Shown here: one piece after another, positions 1-10,156 of the stretch | How positions within the stretch are numbered: position 1 is the stretch's first letter | Layout: the number at the start of each line of letters is the position of its first letter | Source: Mesotaenium endlicherianum | Taxonomy: Eukaryota > Streptophyta > Zygnematophyceae > Zygnematales > Mesotaeniaceae | Assembly (NCBI GenBank): GCA_009602735.1 | Contig: WELA01009042.1 | Coordinates: forward strand, 285,256-349,255 | DNA: 64,000 nt | Direction of reading: 5' to 3' | Notes under the pieces: model-generated | Told to the model about the DNA's origin: nothing | Database searches by the model: none | The model's input: only the letters and a program-made list of their open reading frames with translations | Program-made: the position numbers and the translations under genes

Positions 1-377
1 CGCTTCTGACTGCCCCCCCCCCCCAACTTGAGAGGGCCAGCTGATTGACCAGGCACTCATGAGACCACCCCCTACTTCCCTTTCTTTGGGAGAAGGGCGG
101 CCTTCGCATTAGGGTTTACAAGTTGGGTTCAAGGCTTTGGCAGCAACTCAGGCTGACGTGTGTGCTAAGCTGCACACAAAGGTTACTCCCTTCTGACAAG
201 AGCGGGTTGACGGGGGCAACATGCATGTGTCTGTGAATATGGGTGTGCTACATCACACGCGCAGCCAGCTATGGCTCCACAAATGGACCGCTTGGCACCA
301 GCCCTACTGGGAGCCTATCACATGTCGCGCTCACGGGAGGACAGCAAGATAAAACGGGACCGGCAGATGGTGCTGAC

Positions 378-1160
378 CTCTACAAATGCCAGGTGGCGTT
401 CCACCTCAGCGTGGGGATCCTTGATCTCTGCAAAGTGGTAGAGGTTCACCACGATATATTTCCTGCTGCTTTGCCCCAGCTCCATCTCCCCACCCGTTTC
501 TCTACGTTCAGCCTCATCAGGGCCACACGATCTGGAATCTACGCCTGCCAGGTGGTCCCCTTGACTCTCCGCAGAAGTCTGTGTGGTACATTGACTCTCG
601 GCCGGCTGAGCTTCCCCCTGATACAAGCTGTCAGAGCCGCCCACTTTGTGATCTCCCTGGACCGTAATTGGCTGACCTGTGGAAATTTCTGAGAAGCTCA
701 CGCTCTTGCTGCTGCTCTGTGCAGAGCAGGCATAAGCAGCTCGGTGGGGCCCAAGGGCCCTTCTCCCCGCAATGAGCCGAGCCTCTGCAAACTTTGGGCC
801 CGAATTTGACCAATCAAAAAAGCCAGGGACTGCAGGAGAGGAGCGCTGGGCGACCTGCTTGTCCCCTTGGCCGGGAGATATGCTGCACCTACTTCCTGAG
901 TTATTAAAATTACCCCTTAGCTTCAGAGGCTGGTTCAACAGGCATGATCTGGATGATCCTAGGTGGCGTTCGTTATTCTTCAGCCTATACAGCGGGAGGA
1001 ATGAGATCTTCACATAAGTGTGAAGGTTGATGGGTATGTGCTGCCTACGGGGCAGCAGTTGACAGAGCTGGCGGCTCATGTCCTTGCGAGAAGTCAACGA
1101 GGCGGCTGTTAAGGAGGGGAAACTTGCACAGGCATTGATGATGGGACATGCGGAAGCCAT
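378..1160 (-). CDS. TrhO/STR8-like rhodanese-domain protein, first exon (partial, runs off left edge)
   Basis: Seen: a 261-codon open exon starting at an ATG at 1160 with an MASACPIINACASF start. The first ~70 residues are rich in Ser, Ala and Arg and poor in acids, as in a chloroplast transit peptide. A long variable linker follows, and the exon ends with KYIVVNLYHFAEIKDPHAEV and a short RHLAFVE segment. A phase-0 GTCAGC donor follows at 377. The terminal segment matches the N-terminal ferredoxin-like part of the UPF0176/TrhO family (bacterial tRNA U34 hydroxylase; plant rhodanese-like STR8), which normally continues into a GRIY..QGINAQ motif and then a rhodanese domain with an active-site Cys. 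Those parts are not found in positions 1-377, so exon 2 must lie outside the window. Inference: a plastid protein, possibly acting in tRNA wobble-uridine hydroxylation. The family call rests on about 27 residues. Confidence 0.7.
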
Positions 1161-2858
1161 TGTGCATTCTATATGGCGATGAAACTGCTCTGCTATGGAG
1201 TTGGCACGGACGCCTCCTCATACGAACAAAATTAACCACTGCCGGTACGCTCAGGAGCCCGTTACATCGTCAAAGTCAGAGTGATTGCCAACATGCAAAA
1301 CGTTGGTTGCTCATAGCTTCATGACGGTACTGAAACATTCCTGTTTATGTACCACTATGTACGGTACCACACAGCAGACATGCCACTCCATGCCGATTAC
1401 AGGTTTGCTAATTACTTATCATGAGCACACCCCACAGCTCAAGTAGGAGAATCCACTTCCCACGCTGCTCCTTGCTGCTCCAGACCATGCTGATTTTTGG
1501 GCTCCAGACCATTTCCAGCTCCATATTTCCCAGAATCGCCAAAATGCTTTTTTAGCGAATTTCTGGAGGGCACTTCGTTCTCCGGCAAAGACGTTCTACA
1601 AAAAACAGCGGTGGCAACCAGTTGGAACCACGTCGTCACTTCGACTACTAGCTGTAGGAAGATACTCCCATCTTGTTACGTATTATTTTCTCGTACTCAT
1701 CCCTTAATATCGTAACGTCGTCGACCGTCTTACGAATGTCACAGGCTCGTCAAGGTTACGAGCAGATGACCAATTGTGAGAAGCGGATGATCGACATGAA
1801 CTTGGGGTAAAGAAAATGCAAATGGGGACAAAAGTTGAAACTGGACAATGCACGGATTGTTGATTCGCAATTGTTGCGATGACAGCGACGCCCGTTTGAT
1901 CGAAGGTTCAAATTGCCGCAGTAGACCCTTTCTCTCGTCGTGCCAAGACCGTACACCATGTCCGAAGTCGTTACAACCGGCTTTAATCAGCTTCAATTGG
2001 GACCCTTTTCGAGGTATTAGGACTTGATAACGGGCAAATTAACGAGTAAAGCATTGTACTTCACTGGAATGTAACACGCGAGTGTGACCAGGAAAGGGAG
2101 ATGCAGTACACGCAATGCACTCATCTTTTTTCATTGTTCGTGAAAGTCCTTGCCTTAATGTTGTGCGGAAATTGCTGACCTATACAGCCGAATGAGTAAA
2201 GCAGCAGATGTACGCCCACTTTAGTGACTCTTTTGGTCATTATTGATATTTGATGACTTGAGTTAAGGAATGGGAAGCAGAAATATTGGTCCAGCTTTCA
2301 ACAGATTCTGACTTGGTTAGAAATGGGGGACTTTCTTGGTAAAGTCCTGCCCGGGGTACTCTTTCTCTCCATTGGGATATGGCATCTCCTTTGTTCCACA
2401 TACAAGTATGTCAAGTCTCCTTCCGCCTTTGAGGTAATTGCCGTCTGATGCAAGCATGACTTCTGAAGATTACCACCATAAGTGTTCCGCATTTGTGTTC
2501 TGTACTTCATGTACATCCTGTGCACTGCGCGCTCGTAATGAGCTGATTAAGCCTGTCCGTCTGGTATATGATATTGAGTCTAGACCTTCCTACATAGCAC
2601 ATGAATGGTATATCCTTGCCATGGCATGCTTTTGTACAAACGCTATCCGCATATATGAAACAGCTCCTTCTTAATGGGGCCTTCTTCTTCACGCTTTCAA
2701 CTTCATTTGACTAGGCACAACATCACCATGCTTAGTAGGCCGCAAAAATACGTATAAGCTGTTTTCAGACTTTCGTTGGTCAATCTTAGAACAGTGCCTC
2801 TGGTGCTTAGCATGCAGTCCTGATGTGCGGTATCTAGCATTGCATTGAAACCCTTCTG
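1161..2858. other. Intergenic region, no gene recognised
   Basis: Short open frames occur on both strands (for example 1497-1715 and 1739-1996), but none has recognisable motifs, codon bias or splice partners. It should contain the promoter of the leftward TrhO-like gene and the promoter or first exon of the rightward DUF716 gene. I could not locate either. Confidence 0.4.
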
Positions 2859-4420
2859 GTGTCCAGGGTCAGCTCCTTTTTCAATGCAAATGCACAAGCT
2901 TATGTGGGGTCTACTTGGGGTGGGGTGTATGTGCTATGCACGGACTTTTGGCTTCAACATGGAACCACCTGTTGGTTGGGAGATCAGTCGCAAGTATGGC
3001 ATCCCGTTTCCTCCAAATCCTCGTTCCTACGGCATCTGGAGCTTTACGTCATTATGACGGCATCTGCACTCATCATATTCTATGAGCTCGGACCCGCTGC
3101 GAGCTTCCAACCGCTAGACAATGGCGCCATACCTCTTCCTCTGCTTCCTGGTTATGAGCGCGCCTGCGTGGTCTTCCTCTTCTTCCTCTATGCATCGGCC
3201 GTGCTCATCAGTGAAAAGACTTCACTCCTTCCATTACCTCCAGGTTTGCACTACCCACGTGACTGTCCTCCCTAGTCGTGGACTGTAAAAATATTATACC
3301 CTCCAAGAAGCTCAAACAACAGTCTTGGCCTATGTCAAAGATTGTTGTCACCCTGCAAGTGCTATTGCCTTATATTTCTCTATCAAAGCTGACGTTGTGC
3401 TGACAAATAGTTGTGGAGGGGACCTTGGGTTAGATCTTTATACACATTGAGCCTATTGAAGACTGACAATCTGAGCTGGAGGGCACGTGCGTGTGCAGGC
3501 TCAGGCCATGTGCTCCTAGCTGTGACATTCGCCTGCCAGCTGATTCTTGTCCACTTCCACCCAGTCATGGCAGAGGAACTGGAAGCTCCTGCAAACACTC
3601 TCCTCTCGTATGCCATAGGTGTCACTGTGCTCTCTTTGGTGCTGCTTCTTTGGTACCCAAAGTCTATACTTTTGGATATCGTTGCTGGTGCAGGCATCAC
3701 CTTGCAAGGCACTTGGTTGCTGCAGGTAAGCAGATTCGGAAGCTTCCCTGGTGTCTGGTTGATGGTGTTCCTAACCTACTACTGTGAGCCTGTCCCTCCT
3801 ATATCTCTACTGTTTGTATGTTCTTAAAGTCCTACTCTACTTAAGAAGTCCGTGATGCGACATGATAGTTAACATGAGGACATGATGTAAACTGTGCTGG
3901 TGTAGGAGAGCGCGATTCCAGGTCTAGTGGAACTTGGCACATATCTTTTCCCCCGGAAATGGGTAACTGCCATAGAGAAATTGCTGGTACTAGGGGTGTT
4001 GAGACCACTTTATTGGCCGAGTCGTCAGAGTGTCATGTATTTGATTAGTGTTAGGGCTTGTGGGACTGCTTCTGATACAACCTCTGTATCACACACTGTC
4101 ACGTTCTGCAGGTGGCTTTTTCACTCTACATGGAGGGTGCAATCCCCACAGGGTGTAAAGTGATGCCAAACTTGCCTGACGGGCGCCACGGCCCCACCAG
4201 CTGCACCAACATGGAAAGCAAACATAGAGCGATGGGCATTATGAATCTGTTATTCAATGTCCACTTGATAGGCGTCGTACTTTTCTCTCTAGTTTTGCGC
4301 GGCACAGTTTTTAAATGCTGTGCACCGGCTGAAGGTTATGGTGAGCTGGAACTTGAGACACCCAACTTCCGCAGTGATTTGCATCAAGGAGTAGTATTGG
4401 AAGATGATTTGGAAGATTAA
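2859..4420 (+). CDS. DUF716/TMEM45-like multispanning membrane protein (start unresolved)
   Basis: Three coding segments with matching phases: about 2890-3243, 3499-3725 and 4112-4420 (stop TAA). The first donor (CAG|GTTTGC, phase 1) fits the acceptor GTGTGCAG at 3498. The second (CAG|GTAAGC, phase 0) fits TTCTGCAG at 4111. The protein shows the DUF716 pattern in order: HLELYVIMTASALIIFYELG, GYERACVVFLFFLYA, SGHVLLAVTFACQLILVHFH, then LQGTWLLQ joined across an intron to VAFSLYMEGAIPTGCK, then NLLFNVHLIGVVLFSLVL. At least five hydrophobic segments are visible, and the tail is acidic (LEDDLED). The family includes human TMEM45A/B and plant DUF716 proteins; its molecular role is poorly defined. 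No good ATG lies at the head of the first segment, so an upstream exon or a start near 2845 is likely. Its 3' end converges with the TFIIA gamma gene, 560 bp away. Confidence 0.82.
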
Positions 4421-4982
4421 TCTGTCCCATCTGTACACCACTATGAGCCACGCCGTTCTCAATGTTTGTAAGGCTATTCTGTTGTTTTGGCCTCGCTTTT
4501 CATTGATTCTCAAGTACGACAAAACAAACATTACCTACTGGCCAAGCTTCTGAGGTCACAAGTGTTCAAAAATGAAAGTAATTTCATATCTTCTTACAAG
4601 ATTGTGAAATGGGAGTTTCCTCTCTATGCCTAATTGCTAGGGTCTTCAAGAAGTAAGGCCACCGCATTCACTAATCTACCCAGCATTGCCCAACTAAAAA
4701 CCTTTGCACCACTGTCCATATATAACCACTAAATCTAACTGCCATGTAATATCAACATACAGCATCTCCTTACAAAGTACAATTAAGCAATTTAAATACC
4801 AGAAAAAGAATACAGGAACATCTACCCCTATTTGTGTTCTACAGTCCTCTACTACTGCACTCGACCAATAGCGATAGGTATATATATCGGCACAGTACTG
4901 GAAGATCTAGCACTCAGGGACAGGAGCCCTTTCTAGCATGTACTTTATTACATGAAAAAAATAGGATAAAATGCTTTGCATG

Positions 4983-6364
4983 TCATCGACCAATGATTTT
5001 GGCATCACATGACACGATCTTGATTCGATCGACTTGTTGAACTTCTCCATCCGTCTTAAAGGTTGCATTCTCTAGGATGAAGGTCCAGACGTTGTCACAA
5101 AACCTGTATGTGTGCAGGTGACCCTGTAAAGTGCACCACCGCATTATGTAAGCGCACCGAACGTGAATACTGACCGTCTGGTTTATCAAAAAAGGAACTC
5201 CTTCGTTAAGCAGTAGTGTGTCCCTGTAACCAAAAGACCGGCTACTCAACTTGTAGCCTTACAGCCGCATCAAAACATATCCTGGAGGCCAGACCCCTGC
5301 TGTCGGTGGAACAAAAGAGGGCAGGGGATGATGTGCTATCATATTTCACCCAAGCGGGACTAGGGGGCTAGGTAATCTCCAAACAGGCTTTCAAACATTG
5401 TAACCTTTGTCCATCACCTCCAGCAGGCCAACTGGAGACACATACTAGTGAAAGGATGGCAGCCTATGACACATGAGGAGTTTTTGGATGAAGTGACCAA
5501 AGAAATCCGCAGGGAGCAAGCTTGAAAGTTTCTATATATAAGCTAATCCTTCTGACTTTACACACCATACCAAAGAGTTACTCAGAAAAAGAGTACAAAG
5601 AAGTTACCTTGAAGGATGTCTTTGCCTTCACCTTAGTGGACAGCGTTTCGCTCATAGACTGCAAATAATAAATGAGAGGGATGTATTGGCAGCACACTCA
5701 ACACTCTCCATGACCCTGATAAGGTAGTCGAATTGACAGCACTTTATGTCATGCCACAAGTCACATGTATCACATAACTATTTACCTCCCAATAATGACC
5801 ATGGCAATCCCACAGCAATAATGACACACGTATGACTGCTTTCAGAAGCACTAGTACGTGTCCTAGATGCATGAGTCATAGTTGTTGTAAGCGTCTAGAC
5901 TTCCTGCTAAGCTCAACCTTGACTTGACCCGACGGATTGTAATTGTAAGCTACTGCATAAGAAGAGGTAGGCTTGCTAACTAACATGCTTACAGCTTATA
6001 TGGAAGCGCCAATTGCTTACACTTTGCCTGCACGTATGCTCTACCTTTACCAGCGGCTCTTCAAAGACATTCTAGCACCACCAGGTGTGTAACTCGCGCG
6101 CTAGAAACAACACACCACAGTGAAAGACTGACCTAAATTCTGTTCGATATCAAGCAAAGACTGGTTGACGTCGCAACTGCTGTACTTAACATATTAAAAT
6201 AAAGATCAATGTTTACTATCATGATACTTTCATACCTTGTCAAACTGAGTCAAAATCTTGACAGCGAGCACCGGAGAGATGGAGCCATTCATGACAAGCT
6301 CATCCAGGGCGTCTGTCAAACTCATTCCGATAGTCGACTTCCGGTAAATTTCATAGCTAGTCAT
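4983..6364 (-). CDS. TFIIA-S: Transcription initiation factor IIA gamma (small) subunit
   Basis: Complete gene of three exons read leftward: 6364-6236 (43 codons from ATG), 5658-5608 (17 codons) and 5123-4983 (46 codons plus TGA). All junctions are phase 0 with GT-AG borders (GTATG, GTAAC; TTGCAG, TTACAG). The 106-aa product equals the usual plant length. Exon 1 has YRKSTIGMSLTDALDEL, the N-terminal helical bundle. Exon 3 has GHLHTYRFCDNVWTFILEN and VDRIKIVSCDAK, the C-terminal beta-barrel strands that contact the TFIIA large subunit, TBP and DNA. The short middle exon carries the basic linker. Known role: TFIIA stabilises TBP on the core promoter and assists RNA polymerase II initiation in the nucleus. 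Its start faces the UBX-type gene across about 0.8 kb, probably a shared intergenic promoter region. Confidence 0.96.
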
Positions 6365-7169
6365 GTTGGAAATCACAACACTAAGAAGGACGTGCTCTTC
6401 ACATCAACTCTGCCCTTCAACTCTGCCCTTTTGAGTAGTGCACCTTACCCGGGCACCAGTCCAGACATAGCGCCACTCCTGCAAAGAACTGCCATCTACA
6501 TTGCAAGTTTTAAGCAGTGATACACTTTATATCAGCACTGTAGCCTGTAGGGATGGACTAGTGTGATTCGAGAGTGCCCGCCTACCATCCCGATGTCAAG
6601 GGGACGCACAAATCTGCAGAATGCTACGCCATCCCAGCCGATCCCCTGCTATTAATTTCGTGGGGTCGGGGGTCAGGGGTCGGGGGTCGGGTGTCATGCC
6701 TCATGGTCCCCATCATGCCCCAGTCTGAAGTCTACAAGTGACAAACAAGGTCCGCACAACAAAAAGGCAGTACGTCGTTGTCGACGATTCTAGGATACCT
6801 ACTTCTCTCCGTTTTGCGACATGGAATACAGGAACGTGCGACCACAGATGTTTCTCACAGCCTCACAATTGGTAGGGTCAAGCTATGGTCAACGGATACA
6901 TTCACAATAGAAGACAAATGGTGACATCCGGACCGCCATTCGGTACTCGACATTCACCGCGTTAATCCTTGGCGCGACTCTGCATTCCTCTACAGGCATG
7001 CGTTGCTTACCACTGGTTACCACCACCTCTTATAACTTATAATCAGGCTGAGCTTTTGTTTAAGGGTCGTGAGAGTCGGATGATAATACAACAGGCGCTT
7101 AGAGGAGACAGGTTCTCCTGTAACAACGTCCCTCTATCATGTTTTCATGGCGCATTGTTGACGCAAGTG
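6365..7169. other. Divergent intergenic region with a G-rich tandem tract
   Basis: This lies between the leftward TFIIA gamma start and the first UBA codons of the rightward UBX-family gene. No coding exon is recognised. Positions 6661-6693 hold five runs of three to five G separated by TC or TCA, a strong candidate for a G-quadruplex on the plus strand. Confidence 0.5.
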
Positions 7170-9858
7170 GACAAAATCAAGTATGTTGAAGACTGGAGGG
7201 GAATATCTGACGCTCAGCAGAGCTCGCAGCTCCTCGAGGCTCACGGATAAGACTTGGACGCTGCCGTGTAAAACTTCCTCCCTGGGGACAGGCTCGCTTG
7301 CAATGGGGCACATGTGCGGAGCGGGAGCTGGGCCGTTGACTGCTGCGCCCTCTCTGCGCGCGCGTGATGCGGCGCCCTCCAGCGAGGCCAAGCCGGCCGC
7401 TCAGGATAACGTGCAGGACCAACTTAAGAATCTTGGCCGGCTGGCTTGCCTCCGTCAGACCAGCACTATTGAGCGGCTGCTACGCATGTGCTGAGCCAGT
7501 TTCAGCCTGCTGCTGAAAACCGTGATCATTGAGTGTGGGCGACAGGGGGGCTCCTCTCATATCTTTTTGCGGGCCTGAGCATGCTCGTCACCTGGGCGGC
7601 AGGGGGCTCGAAGCCCTACAACCGCTCGGCGTCGCTGCCGGCTGCCAGTAATTCGTCTATCTTTCGGCAGCGCTTCAAGGAGGAGTATGGCCTCGTGCAC
7701 CCTCGATTCGAGGACCTGACGTTCTCGCAGGCGATGCGGCGTGCAGAGGAGCAGTTGAAGTTCCTGTTTGTGTACCTGCATTCCAGCAGTGATGCCGACA
7801 CCCCCCAATTTTGCACCCACACGCTCTGCTCGCCCACCGTGGCCGCGTTCGTCGACGCGCACTTTGTCTCCTGGGGCGCCGACGTGGGCAGCAGCGACGG
7901 CTTCCAGATGAGGAACTCCCTCAAGGCCTCCACCTACCCCTTCTGCACCGTCGTTGCACGCTCGGCCAATCAGCGCGTCACGTTGCTGCAGCAGGTGGGC
8001 TGCGGCCTACTGGGACGCGCCACCTGGCATGCATGCTTTGTGCCCTCTCTGTCGCCTACTGCATGCTGCCTGCTGCTTCCGCTGCTCCTGTGGCTGACGA
8101 ACGTGCTTTATGGGGGGGGGATGGACTGCCCTCCTACCTGGCTCCTATTGGCCTCCTGTGCTGTATGTAACGCAGCAGACTGTCTGCTGCAAGTCTTGAG
8201 TGACCGTCGTGGGCTTCTGCCAGACCTGGCGGTTTGTTGGCTGCAATCAGTTTTTTTTTGGAGGTGAAAAGGGATGCATGCATTTGAGTTTTACCCATGT
8301 ATTGGTGAGGCCAGTGCGCCAAGTGTCAGTCAGGCATGTTGCGGCACTTGTCACTTGACATGACGTTGTGGGGTACGCCAAGCTCTTGCTGCCTCTCCCT
8401 TTTCCCTCTTTCGTATGTTTCTCGTTCTTAAATTGCCACTGGTCGACCTCTAGTTGACCGGGTGCTGACCAAATGTTGAGCACGTGGAGATGGTCAATAG
8501 CCCCACGCACCCCGGCCCACCTTGTGCTCCCCCCTTCTTCCTCAAATCTACTTCAACTCACAGGCCGAAAGTGCTCACTCGCTTCAGCCCCCTCTTTGCC
8601 TGCAGCCAGGGGAAAGAGGAGCCTCTGCCTCTTGCCCCAAAAGACTGACTACAAATTCAACAGGGCATGCTAGAACGAGTGGGAGAGGCGCAAGCGAGCA
8701 AGGAAGACTCCCTCTTCCAGCGACCAGCCAGCCCCCCGTGGTTTCAAGCACCACCGTCGTTGCTCCAACCAGCGGGGCAGTGGGCAGTCGCATCTGGCTG
8801 TGGCATCTGGGAGAGGCACCTCATGGCGGCACTCCAATACTGACAGCTGGCAAGACACTCGGCAGGGCCACAAATCAGCCATGTCTGCACCCACAGCCAG
8901 CAGAGCCATTACACCTGCCCCCCCCCCCCCCAAATNNNNNNNNNNNNNNNNNNNNNNNNNNNNNNNNNNNNNNNNNNNNNNNNNNNNNNNNNNNNNNNNN
9001 NNNNNNNNNNNNNNNNNNNNNNNNNNNNNNNNNNNNNNNNNNNNNNNNNNNNNNNNNNNNNNNNNNNNNNNNNNNNNNNNNNNNNNNNNNNNNNNNNNNN
9101 NNNNNNNNNNNNNNNNNNNNNNNNNNNNNNNNNNNNNNNNNNNNNNNNNNNNNNNNNNNNNNNNNNNNNNNNNNNNNNNNNNNNNNNNNNNNNNNNNNNN
9201 NNNNNNNNNNNNNNNNNNNNNNNNNNNNNNNNNNNNNNNNNNNNNNNNNNNNNNNNNNNNNNNNNNNNNNNNNNNNNNNNNNNNNNNNNNNNNNNNNNNN
9301 NNNNNNNNNNNNNNNNNNNNNNNNNNNNNNNNNNNNNNNNNNNNNNNNNNNNNNNNNNNNNNNNNNNNNNNNNNNNNNNNNNNNNNNNNNNNNNNNNNNN
9401 NNNNNNNNNNNNNNNNNNNNNNNNNNNNNNNNNNNNNNNNNNNNNNNNNNNNNNNNNNNNNNNNNNNNNNNNNNNNNNNNNNNNNNNNNNNNNNNNNNNN
9501 NNNNNNNNNNNNNNNNNNNNNNNNNNNNNNNNNNNNNNNNNNNNNNNNNNNNNNNNNNNNNNNNNNNNNNNNNNNNNNNNNNNNNNNNNNNNNNNCCCCC
9601 CCCAAATCCCCCTCAACCCCCTGAACTCTCTGGCCATACTGTGCTGTGCTCTGCTGCCTGGCCAGGGCGGCTCGCGCCACGCCGCAAGTGGAGGGGTCCA
9701 TCGGGGCAGAGGCTCTGCTGGCACTGCTGGAGCGGGTGGTCCAGGACCGGGGCGCCATGCTGGTGGCGCCACGCGCGGAGGAGGAAAAGCGCGCGCTCAC
9801 GCGGCGCCGGCGCAAGGAGCAGGGTGCCGCCATCCAGTCAGCGCTCCTGACAGACCAG
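7170..9858 (+). pseudogene. UBXD8/FAF2/PUX10-like UBA-UAS protein, broken or incomplete
   Basis: Three pieces of one family follow in order. About 7170-7280 encodes a UBA-like motif (VDKIKYVEDW, ISDAQQSSQLLEAHG, DLDAAV) interrupted by TAA at 7248 and 7269. Positions 7534-7994 encode a hydrophobic hairpin segment (LLSYLFAGLSMLVTWAAGG) and most of a UAS thioredoxin-like domain (FKFLFVYL-type strand, DTPQFCTHTLC, FVSWGADVGSSDGF, LKASTYPFCTVV), ending at a CAG|GTGGGC donor. Positions 9688-9858 encode VEGSIGAEALLALLERVV and a basic helix to TDQ, then GTCCGC. Family members are membrane-anchored adaptors that bring p97/Cdc48 to ubiquitinated clients at the ER or lipid droplets. The C-terminal UBX domain is not found downstream. 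The expected acceptor before VEG reads CAA|GTG, which is not AG. An assembly gap sits in the intron. It could be a functional gene with assembly errors, but decay fits better. Confidence 0.72.
8936..9595. other. Assembly gap of 660 N
   Basis: Unresolved bases lie inside the large intron of the UBX-family gene. Both flanks are poly-C tracts followed by AAAT (a C-run at 8919-8932 and another from 9596), suggesting that a C-rich tandem repeat caused the break. All protein reading across this stretch is meaningless. Confidence 0.97.
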
Positions 9859-10072
9859 GTCCGCCCGCCTGTATGCGTGTCTCTGTCTGTCCTCTCGATC
9901 AGATCTACCTGTCTCTCTGTCCCTCTGTTGCCAGGAGCAGGATGCCGTCTACCAGCCAGCGCTGCTAGGTCCACCTGCCTATCTGCCTGCCTCTGCCTGT
10001 CTGTCTGCCCGTCCGTCTGTCTGTCAGTCTGCCTGTTCTGTCTGTTCATCTGTGTGTCCGTCAAGCTGCCTG
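9816..10072 (+). repeat. Partial tandem duplication of an exon end, then degenerate (CTGT)n
   Basis: The end of the last UBX-family exon plus its donor and early intron (9816 to about 9900) is echoed at 9934 to about 10010. The motif GGAGCAGG, the CCAGTCAGCGCT-like block, the AGGTCC donor and the CTGTCTGTC tail recur in the same order. The second copy is preceded by CTCTGTTGCCAG, a good acceptor, and encodes EQDAVYQPALL beside the first copy's EQGAAIQSALL. The interval continues as a degenerate CTGT/CTGC microsatellite to about 10070. Confidence 0.65.
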
Positions 10073-10156
10073 CATGTTGATCTCGTTCTGTCCGTTGGGC
10101 CGGTTCACAGTCTGATTTTCTCTGATGTGTTTTGCCTCCCCTGTTCCCTGGGAGCC

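Noticed and set aside
318-377. Extension of the TrhO-like exon beyond 378
   Set aside because: The frame stays open to 318, but conservation stops at a clear GTCAGC donor and the added residues do not fit the family.
4421-4700. DUF716 protein continuing through TAA by stop reassignment
   Set aside because: The following sequence is AT-rich with no family resemblance. TAA appears to be a normal stop there.
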